Source: Strix aluco
Taxonomy: Eukaryota; Chordata; Aves; Strigiformes; Strigidae
NCBI RefSeq assembly: GCF_031877795.1
Contig: NC_133932.1
Coordinates: forward strand, 77,427,937 to 77,491,936
Direction: 5' to 3'
DNA: 64,000 bases
In this document: piece after piece, positions 26,498-38,300 of the stretch
Layout: the number at the start of each line of letters is the position of its first letter
Numbering within the stretch: position 1 is the first letter of the stretch
Notes under the pieces: generated by a model
The model's input: the letters and a program-made list of their open reading frames with translations, nothing else
Database searches by the model: none
What the model was told of the DNA's origin: nothing
Position numbers and translations under genes: made by a program

Positions 26498-29400
26498 ATC
26501 TCTTATAACCTCCATGTGAGTGTAGCAGACATACATTTAAGTAATTAACAGTTGCATTTAAAATGGAATTTTCTTTTTTTTTACAAAATAAAATCCCACA
26601 AAAATCATATACAAAAGCATTAAGATGGTGAGGGGAGAGGGGATTGACACTCACCCTGCTCATCCAATTACAACATCTTAATCTTATTTTGACTTTCCAA
26701 ATCAGCAGACCATTTAATAAAACTTGGGATAGTTCTGTCAGTGTAACCGATTCCTTAATTAATACAGCAGAGTCTAACTCCTTGAAAGATTGGTTTTCAT
26801 TTATCAGAATGTTTTCACACAAAAGTCTCATTTCTGCTAAGTTCAACTCTGCCAGTCTGGTGAAAAATTATTTTGTTGTATGCCCTGTCAAGCTACTGCT
26901 GAGTAACATGTAACTCTTCAAAGCAGTACAATACACAGAAGAAAAACAAAACAGAAAATCATGTAAAATAATGTCAAGCTTAAAAGCATTCTAAACTTTG
27001 GAGATTTCATTATTGTTATTATTTTTTTACCATTAGCATTTGCAGGTAAATGACAGGGTTTGTATGATGTTGCATTTTTGTCTGCTGTTAACTTGAGATT
27101 CTGGTCAAACAAGGGAAGGAAATTTTGTGAGACCAATTCCCTGTCGACATAACTGTATTGATTTCATTAGACTTATGTCAGCAGAAAACACAGGCTTCTG
27201 TTTAGATTTAAAAAAAAGCCACAACATTTGCTTTTATTAAAACTTTTTTTTAACCTGAAAAGTAGAGATGAGTGACAGGATCTACTCCTAAATCTAACAA
27301 AGTACATGACTGGAGTTTGGTAATTTTGCCAATCCCATCTCCAATCAATTTTTTATTGTATTTGTGCATAACATACACAAAGCTAGTAGGAAGTTAAGCA
27401 TTAGAAATCTTGAAAAGACATTGCACAATTGTTTTTTATTGTGATACACAAATTTATGCCACAGTTAAGCCTCTCTGTTTAGAAGAGGCCACATACAAAG
27501 GAAAGCAGTTTAAAACCAGTGCCAATGATATGCTTTAACATTTCTCCTCTACGCTTCAATTAATTAAGCAGTCTTGGGGAAAAAAGGCAGTAGAAATGTA
27601 GTAGTCCCTCTCACTGTAAGATGATGCCCTAAAACCCTGGGAATGAGAAAGGACTATGTTTGGGAAAGTTCTCAGATGGATTTTCAGTAACGGAAGCAGG
27701 AAAGACATTGCTCCAAGAACTCTCCAGGGCATGCTAGTCTTAGGTTAAGCTGCAGTGGCTGAATCAGCCAGGTTTAAGAAGCTAAATGAGAGCTGGACCA
27801 GCTAAAACTGATTTTTTCTTTTTCTTTTCATAAAGCATAATTGTAAAATTAAAACTTGGGCATTTTACCTTAAATAAAGGATTTCCACAAATGCAGACTG
27901 TAGACAAACCCACATAAATGGAGAGTAGCTGTATTCAATTGCAATTGCTCCTACATTCTCAATTCCCATCTAGAGAAACTGCCCTTTCTGGAGGTGATAG
28001 GCAATTTTCTTCCAGTGATAGCTGGCACCTGGCTCTCTTCCTAAGCACAGACTGGGAGTTCTGCTTCATTACACTTGCTGTGTTTGTGATGAGGATTATC
28101 TGTGGTTTGAAACAGAAGCGAGAATGAAATGAAATTCTTTGAAAAGATGGTCATTAGAAGTACCAGTCCTACAACAGTACTCCAACAAAGTGCTTCAAGA
28201 CCATTTTCTGATATTAAATACATTTCTTACTGGTTATCTGCCTCCCACAGAATTTACCTGACTACAAAGGCACCAGACAAAAAGCTAAGTAAATTTGTAA
28301 TACTGGCTTCTATGATTTTGTAACAGAAGGTCTCAGCCTTATCACTGCAAGTCAGGCTGCAGTTGTACAATTAATTCATTGCCGCTATTCTTTCCAGTTT
28401 AAAAACTGCTTGAGAAAGAACCAAGTCAGTGCAGATCATTAGGGTAAAAGTGCAGTATGTTCCAAGAGCCTACATAAGTGATTTTTTACATGTAAAGCAT
28501 ATAGTGATTAAAAGGCACAATTCTGCAAAAGCATTTAGGAGAACCACACCGCAACATGTTCTTATATGGCTTTTTGTCATGGCATCGCCACTGTTCAGCA
28601 CGATTTGGATCTTCTGCAAGTATGCTCATAAGATGTAATTGTTAGTCCTTCTCCATTTCAATTCTTCCCTTTTCCTGAAGTGAGAGGTCAGAACTTCTCC
28701 AGTAATCCTTCAACGCATGACTTTACAAACCACCATTTTGAGGACTGTTCTCTGGAACACAGTCTACCAGGCATGTCACTGCACCTGCAGTTGTCAAAAT
28801 TTCTTTATAGTCTTCTCACAGTAAGCTTAAAAGAATATGAACTTAAAACCTTCTTTCTGTTTAAAAGCCTAGTATTGAGGAATAGCTTTGAAAATGATTA
28901 CTCTTAGCTTCATTAATCAAAATTATTTCAGAATATTCAGAACAAACTGTTTGTCTGACCAATTCTTTGTGGTATTTACCTGCTACAAATTCACCTCTTT
29001 ATTTATAGGTGGAACACTTTCAAGCTGGAAACACACTGGGTGCTTCCATAAATCAAAGTTGCTTTCACTTGGATAATGATACATAGGACAGACAAGAAAT
29101 GAGTCTGGGTGTTTCAAAAAGTGAAGAGGAAGAGTGTTTTCTTAAGAAGAGGGGTTTCTGGCTTCTAAGACTCAATCAGCTTGCATCATTGAGTTTAGCA
29201 AATATCCAGTTACTTTCTGAAAAACTTAGTTTAAAACACTTGGAGTGAGGAAATGGGGCATGAAGAAATCCACGTTACGTGACAACAAACTGTTTTGCCA
29301 TACGTGTTTCCCATATTTCAGACAAATGAATGGACTAAGGTAATGATTAACATCTATATCTTGCTTTAAATATGTTATCAAGTTTGTAAACCATTTCAAA

Positions 29401-32400
29401 TCTCAGGAAGCAACAATTTCCCTCCTGTCATTGAAGCATAAATCCACTGGTGAAAACCATAATGAATACAAAATTAAAAGATGTATCATGGTTTAAATGC
29501 ACAGGACTCTTCATTAGAGGTAGAGAGTCAGATTTAGCATTTCTTAACTGCCAACTACACAACTTCAAGATTTAAATAACTTTAATACATCCTTTTAATT
29601 AAATAGGAAATTCCATGCAAAACAGGAAAAATACTTTAAAAAGAGCAATTTTTGCACTGAGTAGCCTCTAACGGTGGATCATGAAAGCTAACATTCCCAA
29701 TGTTTAAAATGACTGACACCATCTGGTTTAGAAGACTGAACTGGAGCTGCTGGGAGCAGAGGACTGGAAGAAGCACGACTGAGGAAGGTGGACTGCGACA
29801 GTCTGTCTGGCGCACGGGAGGATTCTCCGGCAGTCTGCTCATGCCTCTTCCCACCCCCAGCATTACCCCCAGGAACACACCACTGTGACCAGGTGATCCA
29901 GATACATCTGGTGTTACATGCTGCTCCCAAGGCAATAGTGTTCGGCAGTAACATCTTATAGATCACAAAGTTATTACTCAGCTCACTCCTGCCAGAGTTG
30001 GCACTCCCAGTCACCTTCCCCATAACATGCCCCAGATATGCCTCTCAATACTCTGACTGCCACTCCTTAAGTCACTGGCAAGAAAATGCCCCACTGCAAT
30101 CACTGCAGCTACTCAGGTAGACAAGCAGAAGGGCAAAGGAGGTCTTATGAGCTTTAGGAATGTAACTGCTCTTTCAAGAAAGGGGACAAGTGCAACCACA
30201 ATTAAACTCTCCTGAATCTTTATTCTTCTTCATATGAGAATCTGATCATGTAACTGCTTGAGTTGGTGTTCCAGCCCACTCCCTATGTACCAACTCACAA
30301 ACCCCTATCTGCAAATAAAGACTCACTCCATCATTAGGAAAGGAAGCTTTTAAATAGCCTTTTAAAATACAGTTTAAAAGAAGAACATTTTTTAATTATG
30401 TACTCAGATGTGGAACAGAGGAGTAGAGGAACACATACCTCACTGGGTCTGGATATGTGTCTTTTCAATCTAGAATTATTGTTAGGAGAAGAACTTGCAA
30501 GGGGTTTGGGTCAAGACAATCCTCCCTTTCTAGGGAAAAGTAAAAAACCTCAAAGAAATCAAAGAAAAACCTCAAATAAAACCCCTCAAATTCCAGCTCC
30601 TTCACCTTTGCCTTGTTCTTCACAGCCCTTACAGCTCCAAAGGAAATTTGACTCCAGCAATAGAACTGTGGTGCACTACAAAGTAATGTGGCCTCCCTCC
30701 ACCACCATACTCCAGTAAAACACTGATAAGCGTACCACATATATACTTTGGGGTCTTTCTTCGCATGGCAGCCACGCACCAGTCCTTTTTAGGGACAAAT
30801 TGCCCTTTTTTTCCTGGGACAGCACTAGCATTGTGTTCTGTCCTCCTAAAAAAGCTCATGGAAACTTTTTAAATCAGTGACATGTTCCCTGTCAGGACAA
30901 ACTACCTGGGAACACCTACACTGAAGGGTCTACAGTCCAGTGGCAGAAATGATGGATGGTTTGAAGCCCTTTACAGGACCAGCTATCAACAATAAAACTT
31001 TAATAAGCATAGAAAATCTTGTCAAGCCAGTTGGTTTGTCTGACAAAGGCTGTCATAAGAGCACTTACTGAAACTCAGCCACTGAAGCAGGTAAGATCAT
31101 TAATACACTCTTCTGTAACATTAAGTACACCATCTATTTTCTATCACCCATCTTTTCCATATTAATGATAATGAAACAAACATTAATAAAAGGACTCAGT
31201 CCGTGAAAGCCATTTTGTCACAAAGGGTATGCTTTCAAATACATAAAAAAAGACTTCAGTTCATTATCAGTCTGTGAATAGCATAAAAATTCAGACACAC
31301 TTCAGAACACTTATTTACATTGTCAAAACTTGGAGAAACGTTTGGTTTTTCTCTGCAACAGATAAGCTTGTCACCTCAGTCTAAAGAAGGGCAAAAGGTG
31401 AAGGAGATGCTGCTCCCCCCACTGCTTTGCTGTTGGTGATGGCCTGAGGGGCTGCATTCCAGCTCTGCTAGGTGCTGTAAAAAGCCTCTCCTTCCACGTG
31501 CCCAGTCCTCACTTTTAGTTTTTAAACTAGCACATATTTTACACGAGCAGTATCTGCAGATAAAGGTGCTCAAAATGAGGGCTGGTCATTTAGCTACAAA
31601 TCATTTAAATAGACACTTTTAAAATGCTTCCCTTCCAGTAATCCCACTTGCAGTGCCTCTCTAGGAGCTTCCTCCCCTTGCCTTGCTTGCCACTTTGAAC
31701 ATACACACTGCATTTGGAACTACAGCAATTGTAGATGTATCAAAGGCTGCTTGAGTTTACCTAGATCAGGTACCAACAGCACAAAGCTGAGAATAATACA
31801 GGCTTTTAGCTTGTACTTTGTAAGTCTGCCAGGACCTCATGCACTCAGCAAGTCAATGAGCCTGCAATGAGGTTTATGCTATCACAATTTCACTTACACT
31901 AGAATCTGGGAGACCTGTTTTGAGATGAATATGTATGCTATTATCACACCTACAAATCCCTGTTCCAGGAGGAAATGTCACTTAAGACAAGTTCTGAAAT
32001 CCAGACTAAAGCAAACCAGGCCAGAGAACTGCAACCTTCATTTTCATCATTAGCCTCTGGCTGTATTTTTAACTTGGTCTTTTTAGGAGGCTGTGTCTCC
32101 AGTGACCACGTGTGCCACAGCTGAATCTTTGCAAACATGGCCTCTGACAGAGAAGAGGCTTACACCTGTTCTCAAGTTCCAGGGTTTTGAATTTCACTTC
32201 AGATCAAATGGCAATCAATGCAGGTCACAGACTGGCTTTTCTTCACGCTTTTAGCAAGAAGTGCTGCTCAATAAAAAATCAGCGTGTCAGACCTCCCTTC
32301 AGTACAAATACAAAGGTACAGTTGTTAGAGCATTTCCAACTCAACTAAGATAGCTCTGCCTAAAAACACTATTCAGGTTTTGAGCAAAGAGTAATCCTCT

Positions 32401-35400
32401 GCTCAGAATGTTCTCCAAATTCCATTCTCAATTTCCTAACTCTCTCCAACCTATATATATGGCCATAATATCCAATAAACTCACATGGATGCATAGCTAC
32501 ATATTACAGCAATACTTTAATTTGGACTTATCTTGTATTTCTGCATCCACTCCTTGTCAATTTAATTTTCCACTTGTGTTCTCTGCATAGTTTAAAGCCT
32601 TACAGAGTGGAAAATAATGGCACTGATATCTTCCTGTCCTTCACATAACTATGATAACACTTCTGGCTGTGAAAACCTACGACTAACACTGCCATTACAT
32701 TGCTGAACTAGTCTTAAAATAGGTACAGCACTTAGAGCAACTACAGCTTTAGAGAAAGAAACAGAAAAATCTTTCACTGGCCTGAACAGCAGCAACAAAA
32801 GTTCCCCAGCAACTGCTTATGGCAGTGGTAAATCACACAGTGACACTATCATTCAGTAGGTGTAAAAGGTATTTCAGTTTGAAAGAAAAATTGTTTATAA
32901 TAAATCTTAATAACTATGGAAAAACAAAGACAATGAATATAGGTCTAAGCAAAGAGAAACCTTCTTTATACATTGCTCTCTATGCAGTCACCAAATCGTA
33001 TCTGCCCCTTGATCTCACCAGCTATGAGCAGGGCAGTCATACTGTCTTATGTCCCAGCTGGCAATTTCCGTGGTCTCTTCTCTAGGAATATCTAGCGTGT
33101 TCCCACTCCAGTTGGCCATGGAAGTCTTATGTTTAGTTTACTTTTTTTATCTTCATTAATCACAGGCACAGTAAAAAAGATTAACTAAAAAAAAAAAAAA
33201 TCACTAAAATTGATTTTTTTCTATACTGCGAAATCACAGAAAAATAGGTATCAAGCAGTGATGTGATAGAAATTAGTGCTGGATTCCACTTTCCTTTGCA
33301 CACAACACAGGCTCCACTTATGCTAAGAAAGCCTGAGGCAATATGTGAAACCGTCTGAGGTCAGAACTACTATTTGCAAATAAACAGCAACAAATATATT
33401 GTCTGCTCTGAATGAAGCATAAATCCGTTGGGGTTTTGATTCAGTGTTTGATTCAGTCTTCCTCCTCTTAGCTCATCTCCTTGAAGACCATCAGCAAATG
33501 ACAAAATAAAGATGTCACCTACACTGCAAAGAGAATGACAGTATTGGGACTCTACTCTTTCCTCTACACCCTATCACATGGCTGACAGACAAAAAGGCCG
33601 TTGAGGAGCACAGGAGACTCAGTGACTCAGACTACAGCGCTTCATTTCTCTCTCTTCTTTGTTTCTGACTCCATGAGAGATCATCTGTTGCTTTATCAAT
33701 CTCAGTGGGATGAAAGGCAAAAAAAATGATCAGAATTCCCTCTAAAGAACTGGGAAACATCACAGAAGGGAAATACAGCAGAGAAGTCTCAAGGGAGAGT
33801 AAAAGGACAAAGACATCTGCATCTGCTCTTCTTCATTGCTCATAGCATAATCTTTTTCCCACTGCTTATACAAGGTGGTAAGAAAAAGCAAATCATAAAG
33901 AGATGAATATCTTCTCTTCAGAATATGGGTGTCCAACGATGGGTCCAGAAGGTGGATCTGACCCAGAAAGTGCCTTGAAGATAATGAGCTGGCATATTGA
34001 GCAACTAAGTATTTTGTTTAGCTTGGGACAGGAGAGGGAAGTGGAGGTATGTCTGAACTGACTGGCAGGGAAACACAGCTACCTTTGGCACCCTTGACTT
34101 AAACAAATCTGCCTGTTCAACTCTGAATATGAACATCACCAGTGATTAGACATCAGTCACTTGAAAAAGGCATCACTCTGGCAGCTTGAAAAGTAGCTTG
34201 TTTGATACAGCATTAATCTCAAATACCATGGTTCTCTAAAGGAATATTCATTTAGTGTCTGGAAATTCTGCATGTGGTACCAGTCAGCAGTTACTGTTGT
34301 TGTACTCATCAGGAAAGACCCACAATGAAATAGGACAGCCAATATCAAAACAAAAATAGGAAAAAAAAACCACCAAAGCGGGAAACAGGAATAGAACCGC
34401 AGTAAGGTATTTTGGCTATTCACCTAGAGGAAACAATTTCATCACTGAGTCAAAAAATGTGCTGAAAGGAAAGTATGTCATACATGGAAAATCGCTTGGT
34501 GACATAATGTTAAGAAACATCAGAAGATGCGGTTCACTGAATGGTTGGAGGGGGATGTTATTCATACAACATAAGGACCGTTTCCTGACAGTTATACCTA
34601 ATCTGACCATCTTTTCTATTCTCCCTTCCTGCCATATACACACAGCTTCAAGTGACTGAAAACGTTGGGGGAAAATTAAGAGGGCAGGGAGCACAGGAGA
34701 AGTTTTATCATCTGGATCCAGACCCCATGTGCCACCCCCAAAGGAGTTACCCAGAGCCACTCCTGCAGTGCTGGATAGCCCTGGACGCCAACAAAGTCAG
34801 CTGGACTTTCAGCACTGTTGTCAAAAAAACAAACCAAAGAAGCAAAACCCCTAGGCCCTTCACAGCTGTTTCCCTCCCCATGACTTTGTACTGAATTTTT
34901 TACTACTTTTTTTTCTAGAAGAGTGAATTTAAATTATTTTACATCTCAGTGGTAGCACAGCATCAACACTCCAGCTACAAAAGGTGACAACTACAAAAAA
35001 TTGGTTTTTAAAAAACATTTAATCACTTAACATTCACATCTTTGAACTGCTGCATGAAGTGCTACACAAAGGCTAAATATTGTTAGAAGTCTCTTGGGTT
35101 TGTTTATCCTGTCAGCACCCCTCTCCACCAAAGCACTGGCAAAACTTGCAGCCACTGCTCATGAGATTAACAGCAACATAATAGTGGAGTTTGTAGCAGA
35201 ATATTAAACTTGAAGGAGCTTTCAGTTTCACTTTATACAATTATCCCAGTAATAATAGCAAGCATATTGAAATCACACCACCAATCAGAAAATTCACGTT
35301 TGGGAGAGCAAAGCACTGAAACGACTGGCAGACTCCCGTTATTTCTTATGTAACCGGACTTAACACTGCTAACTACATAGTCTATAAATCAGTTCTCCAT

Positions 35401-35795
35401 AAAACTCTAAAGTCATAGGTGCCAAATACAAATATTTTTCTCATAATCCCACCCTTGATCTTTTCATGTTATTACTAGACTCCTTATTCTTAGCTACATT
35501 TTTGCTAAAATAAATTGCTTTTTTTTTCCTACAAAATTTGCCAAACCCACTGCTGGAATGCATTTGTATTGTCCTCTTACTAGGAGAACTGCTGTAACAT
35601 TCCCATTGACCTAATTGCAGTTTTTGGCCTGAAAATATGACACGTTTGTGTGACTGGTAAAGCTGTTGAAGAAGAGATTCTAGAAATGAAGCACTCTTCT
35701 GGCCCCTTTCGTCAAGCTCCAGGCTGAATCCCCTTAGGAATGTGATGGCATTTCTTCTCCCTGCTTTTTTTCTAAAATGCTATACTAAGCCGCTT

Positions 35796-35811
35796 AAAAA
35801 AAAAAAAAAAA
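35796..35811. repeat. Poly(A) run of 16
   Basis: A simple A homopolymer in ITGBL1 intron 2, less than 1 kb from coding exon 2. No retroposed source was recognised. Confidence 0.9.
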
Positions 35812-36572
35812 GTCCAAAATCTGACCGAAATAGCCCAGAAACTTAAGTAAAGACAGCTGGAAAGATGAAAGAGTGATAATGTTTAGATGCAAACCAAGCA
35901 ACATGTTCCAACAACTGCTGGAGACTAAATTCTGTCCCAGAAATGTATGTTATTTCATTTGTCATTAAAGAATACCACGTCAGTGGGGAAATCTCTGAAA
36001 CCACAATACAATTACATTGTTTTGAGTCTCTATTTAGAAAGCATTATCATTACTTAGAGAAACACAGAGGTTTCATATTTATAGTCCCTCAGTGTGTGGT
36101 ACCTGTTACAGCAAACCTTACTCATAGCAGAAGAAAAAAACATAACTACAAGACAAAATTGATTGTTCAGAGATAGTTTAAAGCCTTGGAAGATACTTTA
36201 TGCCATTATTAGGCAAACAATTCAAATGCAGCAATACAATGTGAAAAACACAAGCAATATTGTGTCCTGTACTAGATTCAAAACAAAGTTTGCAGAGCCT
36301 GCAACCCAAAGCAACTCCTGCTTTTGCCCCTGCTGCACATGAAGCTTCTCTGGGCAAAGTCCCATTTTACGGCATAGATGGTGCCTTTGACTTGTATCCT
36401 TTAATCTGGTGAAATCCTTGGATGTGCCCACAACCCCATTTAGAGTCATGGTTCAGGTACACATACATAACTGTGTCTCTACTGTATCATTGTGCTGTGT
36501 TCCCACCACATTTCTGTTTATAATAGATACTTTTAATTATCTAAGCTTCTGTCACCATAGAGGTTTCCTTAC

Positions 36573-36784
36573 CTGCGCAGATCTTCCCGTCATAGATCTC
36601 ACACACCCAGTCATGGCACTCGCAGAGCGGACCGTAGTATTTGCCAGACTCGGTCACTTGGCAGATGCAGACTCCACACTCGCATCTGCCTTGGTCACTG
36701 CACAGCTTCCCCCCAGGGACACGGCACCTGAGCTCTGACTCAGTCTGGGACAGCCAGCACGAAGAAGGACCACCCAAAACGCTC
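36573..36784 (-). CDS. ITGBL1: ITGBL1 coding exon 2 (first cysteine-rich EGF-like unit)
   Basis: ITGBL1 is a secreted protein made of integrin-beta-type EGF repeats and lacks the integrin head, transmembrane and tail regions. This 212-base exon runs from an acceptor (ccacag, AG at 36786-36785) to a donor GTAAGG at 36572. It completes codon 33 begun in exon 1, encodes residues 34-103, and leaves one base of codon 104. Eleven cysteines appear in the family pattern: [12 protein letters not shown], then [22 protein letters not shown] and DGKICA. This matches the start of the ITGBL1 repeat region, with its Cys-Glu-Cys-Gly-Val-Cys-Ile-Cys core. The phase with exon 1 fits exactly, giving an Ala-Leu-Arg-Ser junction like that of the mammalian protein. 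The remaining exons lie off the left edge. Confidence 0.95.
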
Positions 36785-38026
36785 CTGTGGAGGACAGCAA
36801 ACAGAACAAGCTGTAGTCAAAGCCAGGAGCTGCAGCTCAGAGCTGATGAGAGCCCAGCTTATGGGAAACCACCCTCCTTGCCATGGCTTCAGATGATCAC
36901 CATAATACTGTTTTTAATGCCACCACTTTAGTTATGGTTGTAAACTACTACTTGCCTGAAATCACCCAATTTTCTTCTATCAGAATCTCACTGCTACCTG
37001 CTGAAATGCTTATATTGTATTTTACTTACCTCGTTAACTGCATTAGGCTCATCTTTTACATTATGCATATCCATGTATAGTTTCATTATCTATCATGAAA
37101 CATTTTGATCTGAATGGTTTAGAAAAGACATATACATCCAAACACAGCATGACAGGAATATATGGTACCAAAAGCAAACCTATGGTTGATTCTAATAAAA
37201 TACATTTGCCAAAGTAATCTTTCTGGTTGTCAGATATATAGGATCCATGCTTTCATCAGAAAAGGAAACCGAAGTAATCACTGCTTTCCATGCGATAGTG
37301 TAGTTTGTGGCTGTGGTTTTAGTAAAGTCATCAGAATCTGGATGGTAGATGTGAAGATTTGCAGCTCTGCCATGCAATTGTACCATGCACTGGAGCACAC
37401 AGAGGTCGGGACTTTCAGGACATACACAGGGAAAATCACACGTTGCCTCAGCAGCAGCTGGATTGTAGGAAAAAAGAACAAAGGACTGGCCAAGCCAAAA
37501 ATCAGTGTTCACAACGCTAGGGAATCCTGCGGATTCAAGTGGCTAGGTACCTGCACTTCTCAGACAGTAGATTTCGCAGACTCTGGAGTGAAGGAGCTGC
37601 TGGCTCTAAGGGCAGGCAGGCGCTGGCCCTGGGGGAGTGGAAGAGCAAAGGGTAGCGTGCCTCACTGTGCTGCTGCACCAGAGAGCAGGAGCACACAGGG
37701 GTTTGTGCTTGGGCGCCTGCTCCACTCGGGCAGCAGAATTTAGATGTTTGGGTGTAAAGAGCTGTCACTATCCAGCTCTCTCCCCTTCCGTGCTTTAAAA
37801 GTCTCTATTTTGGGCGTGAAATACATCATTGCAAATAACCCCCGCAGTCTGCACACCTATTGAGGCTTCCAGCGACCCAGCGCACTTCCCTCAGTGTCAT
37901 TTTTAAGCAGGCAGAGGAAGAGCTCGCAAACCGCTTCACCGCTCCCTCCGCAACCCCGGCCTCCACACTCCTGACATCTCGTCAGTCAGTCACAACCCCC
38001 CCGGGAGGCTTCAGAGCCGCACTTAC
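36785..38026 (-). other. ITGBL1: ITGBL1 intron 1
   Basis: This 1242-base intron is bounded by GTAAGT (38026-38021) and AG (36786-36785), read on the minus strand. It interrupts codon 33 after its second base. Nothing coding was recognised. The first few hundred bases after the donor are GC-rich and belong to the CpG island of exon 1. Long open frames here, for example 37162-37743 on the plus strand, have no recognisable product. Confidence 0.9.
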
Positions 38027-38300
38027 CGCAGGGCCGGGGGGCCGGCCGGCGGCGCGGGGTGCCCGGCCGGCAGCGAGGTGACCAGCAGCAGCACCACCAG
38101 CCCCAGCAGCCCCTGGGCGCACATGGTGCGTGCGCCGCACCTGGGACGCTCCCGCAGACAGACGGCCGGACAGAGCCGCCAGGCGTGCCGAGAGCTGCGA
38201 GCTGGACAAGCCCAGCTCCGAGGCTGCTCCCCCCGTGCTGCAGTGGCTCTGATTAGCTGCCTGGGAGCAGGATTTGGGCAGCGCTCTGGGAGGGAGGCCG
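37980..38300 (-). promoter_or_regulatory. ITGBL1: CpG island over ITGBL1 first exon
   Basis: About 300 bases rich in CG dinucleotides surround the first coding exon in an otherwise AT-rich region. The ITGBL1 start site should lie inside it or just above 38124. No TATA box was evident, and the transcription start cannot be placed from sequence alone. Confidence 0.7.
38027..38124 (-). CDS. ITGBL1: ITGBL1 coding exon 1 (signal peptide)
   Basis: The start codon is at 38124-38122 in a good context (ACCATG). The exon encodes 32 residues plus two bases. It starts MCAQG and continues with a Leu/Val-rich core (LLGLVVLLLV) and a small-residue region (SLPAGHPAP), which is a textbook secretory signal peptide ending in a Pro/Ala-rich linker. 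The donor GTAAGT follows at 38026. The frame is open upstream without a stop for about 60 codons, but no ATG occurs there, so this ATG is chosen. The N-terminal sequence differs from the mammalian one, as expected for a signal peptide; identity rests on exon 2 and on the phase match. Exons 1 and 2 together give 310 coding bases. Confidence 0.9.

Larger units (their letters stand above)
1..36572 (-). other. ITGBL1: ITGBL1 intron 2 (partial, runs off left edge)
   Basis: This stretch lies downstream, in the minus-strand sense, of the splice donor of ITGBL1 coding exon 2, and no further ITGBL1 exon was recognised in it. The next exon should encode more Cys-Gly-Lys-Cys-type EGF repeat sequence, and I saw none on the minus strand. 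It is therefore read as one intron of at least 36.5 kb. It is AT-rich with many short chance open frames. The recognisable contents are the repeats listed separately. Between them (about 990-1760, 1870-7570, 8650-17640, 17750-21835, 23975-24330, 24455-25465 and 26500-36570) I see only unassigned, non-coding-looking sequence with poly(A) and poly(T) runs. A small exon of under 50 codons could have been missed by eye. Confidence 0.75.

Noticed and set aside
37162..37743. 193-codon plus-strand frame in ITGBL1 intron 1
   Set aside because: It lies antisense in an intron, has no recognisable family signature, and its composition fits random sequence approaching a CpG island.
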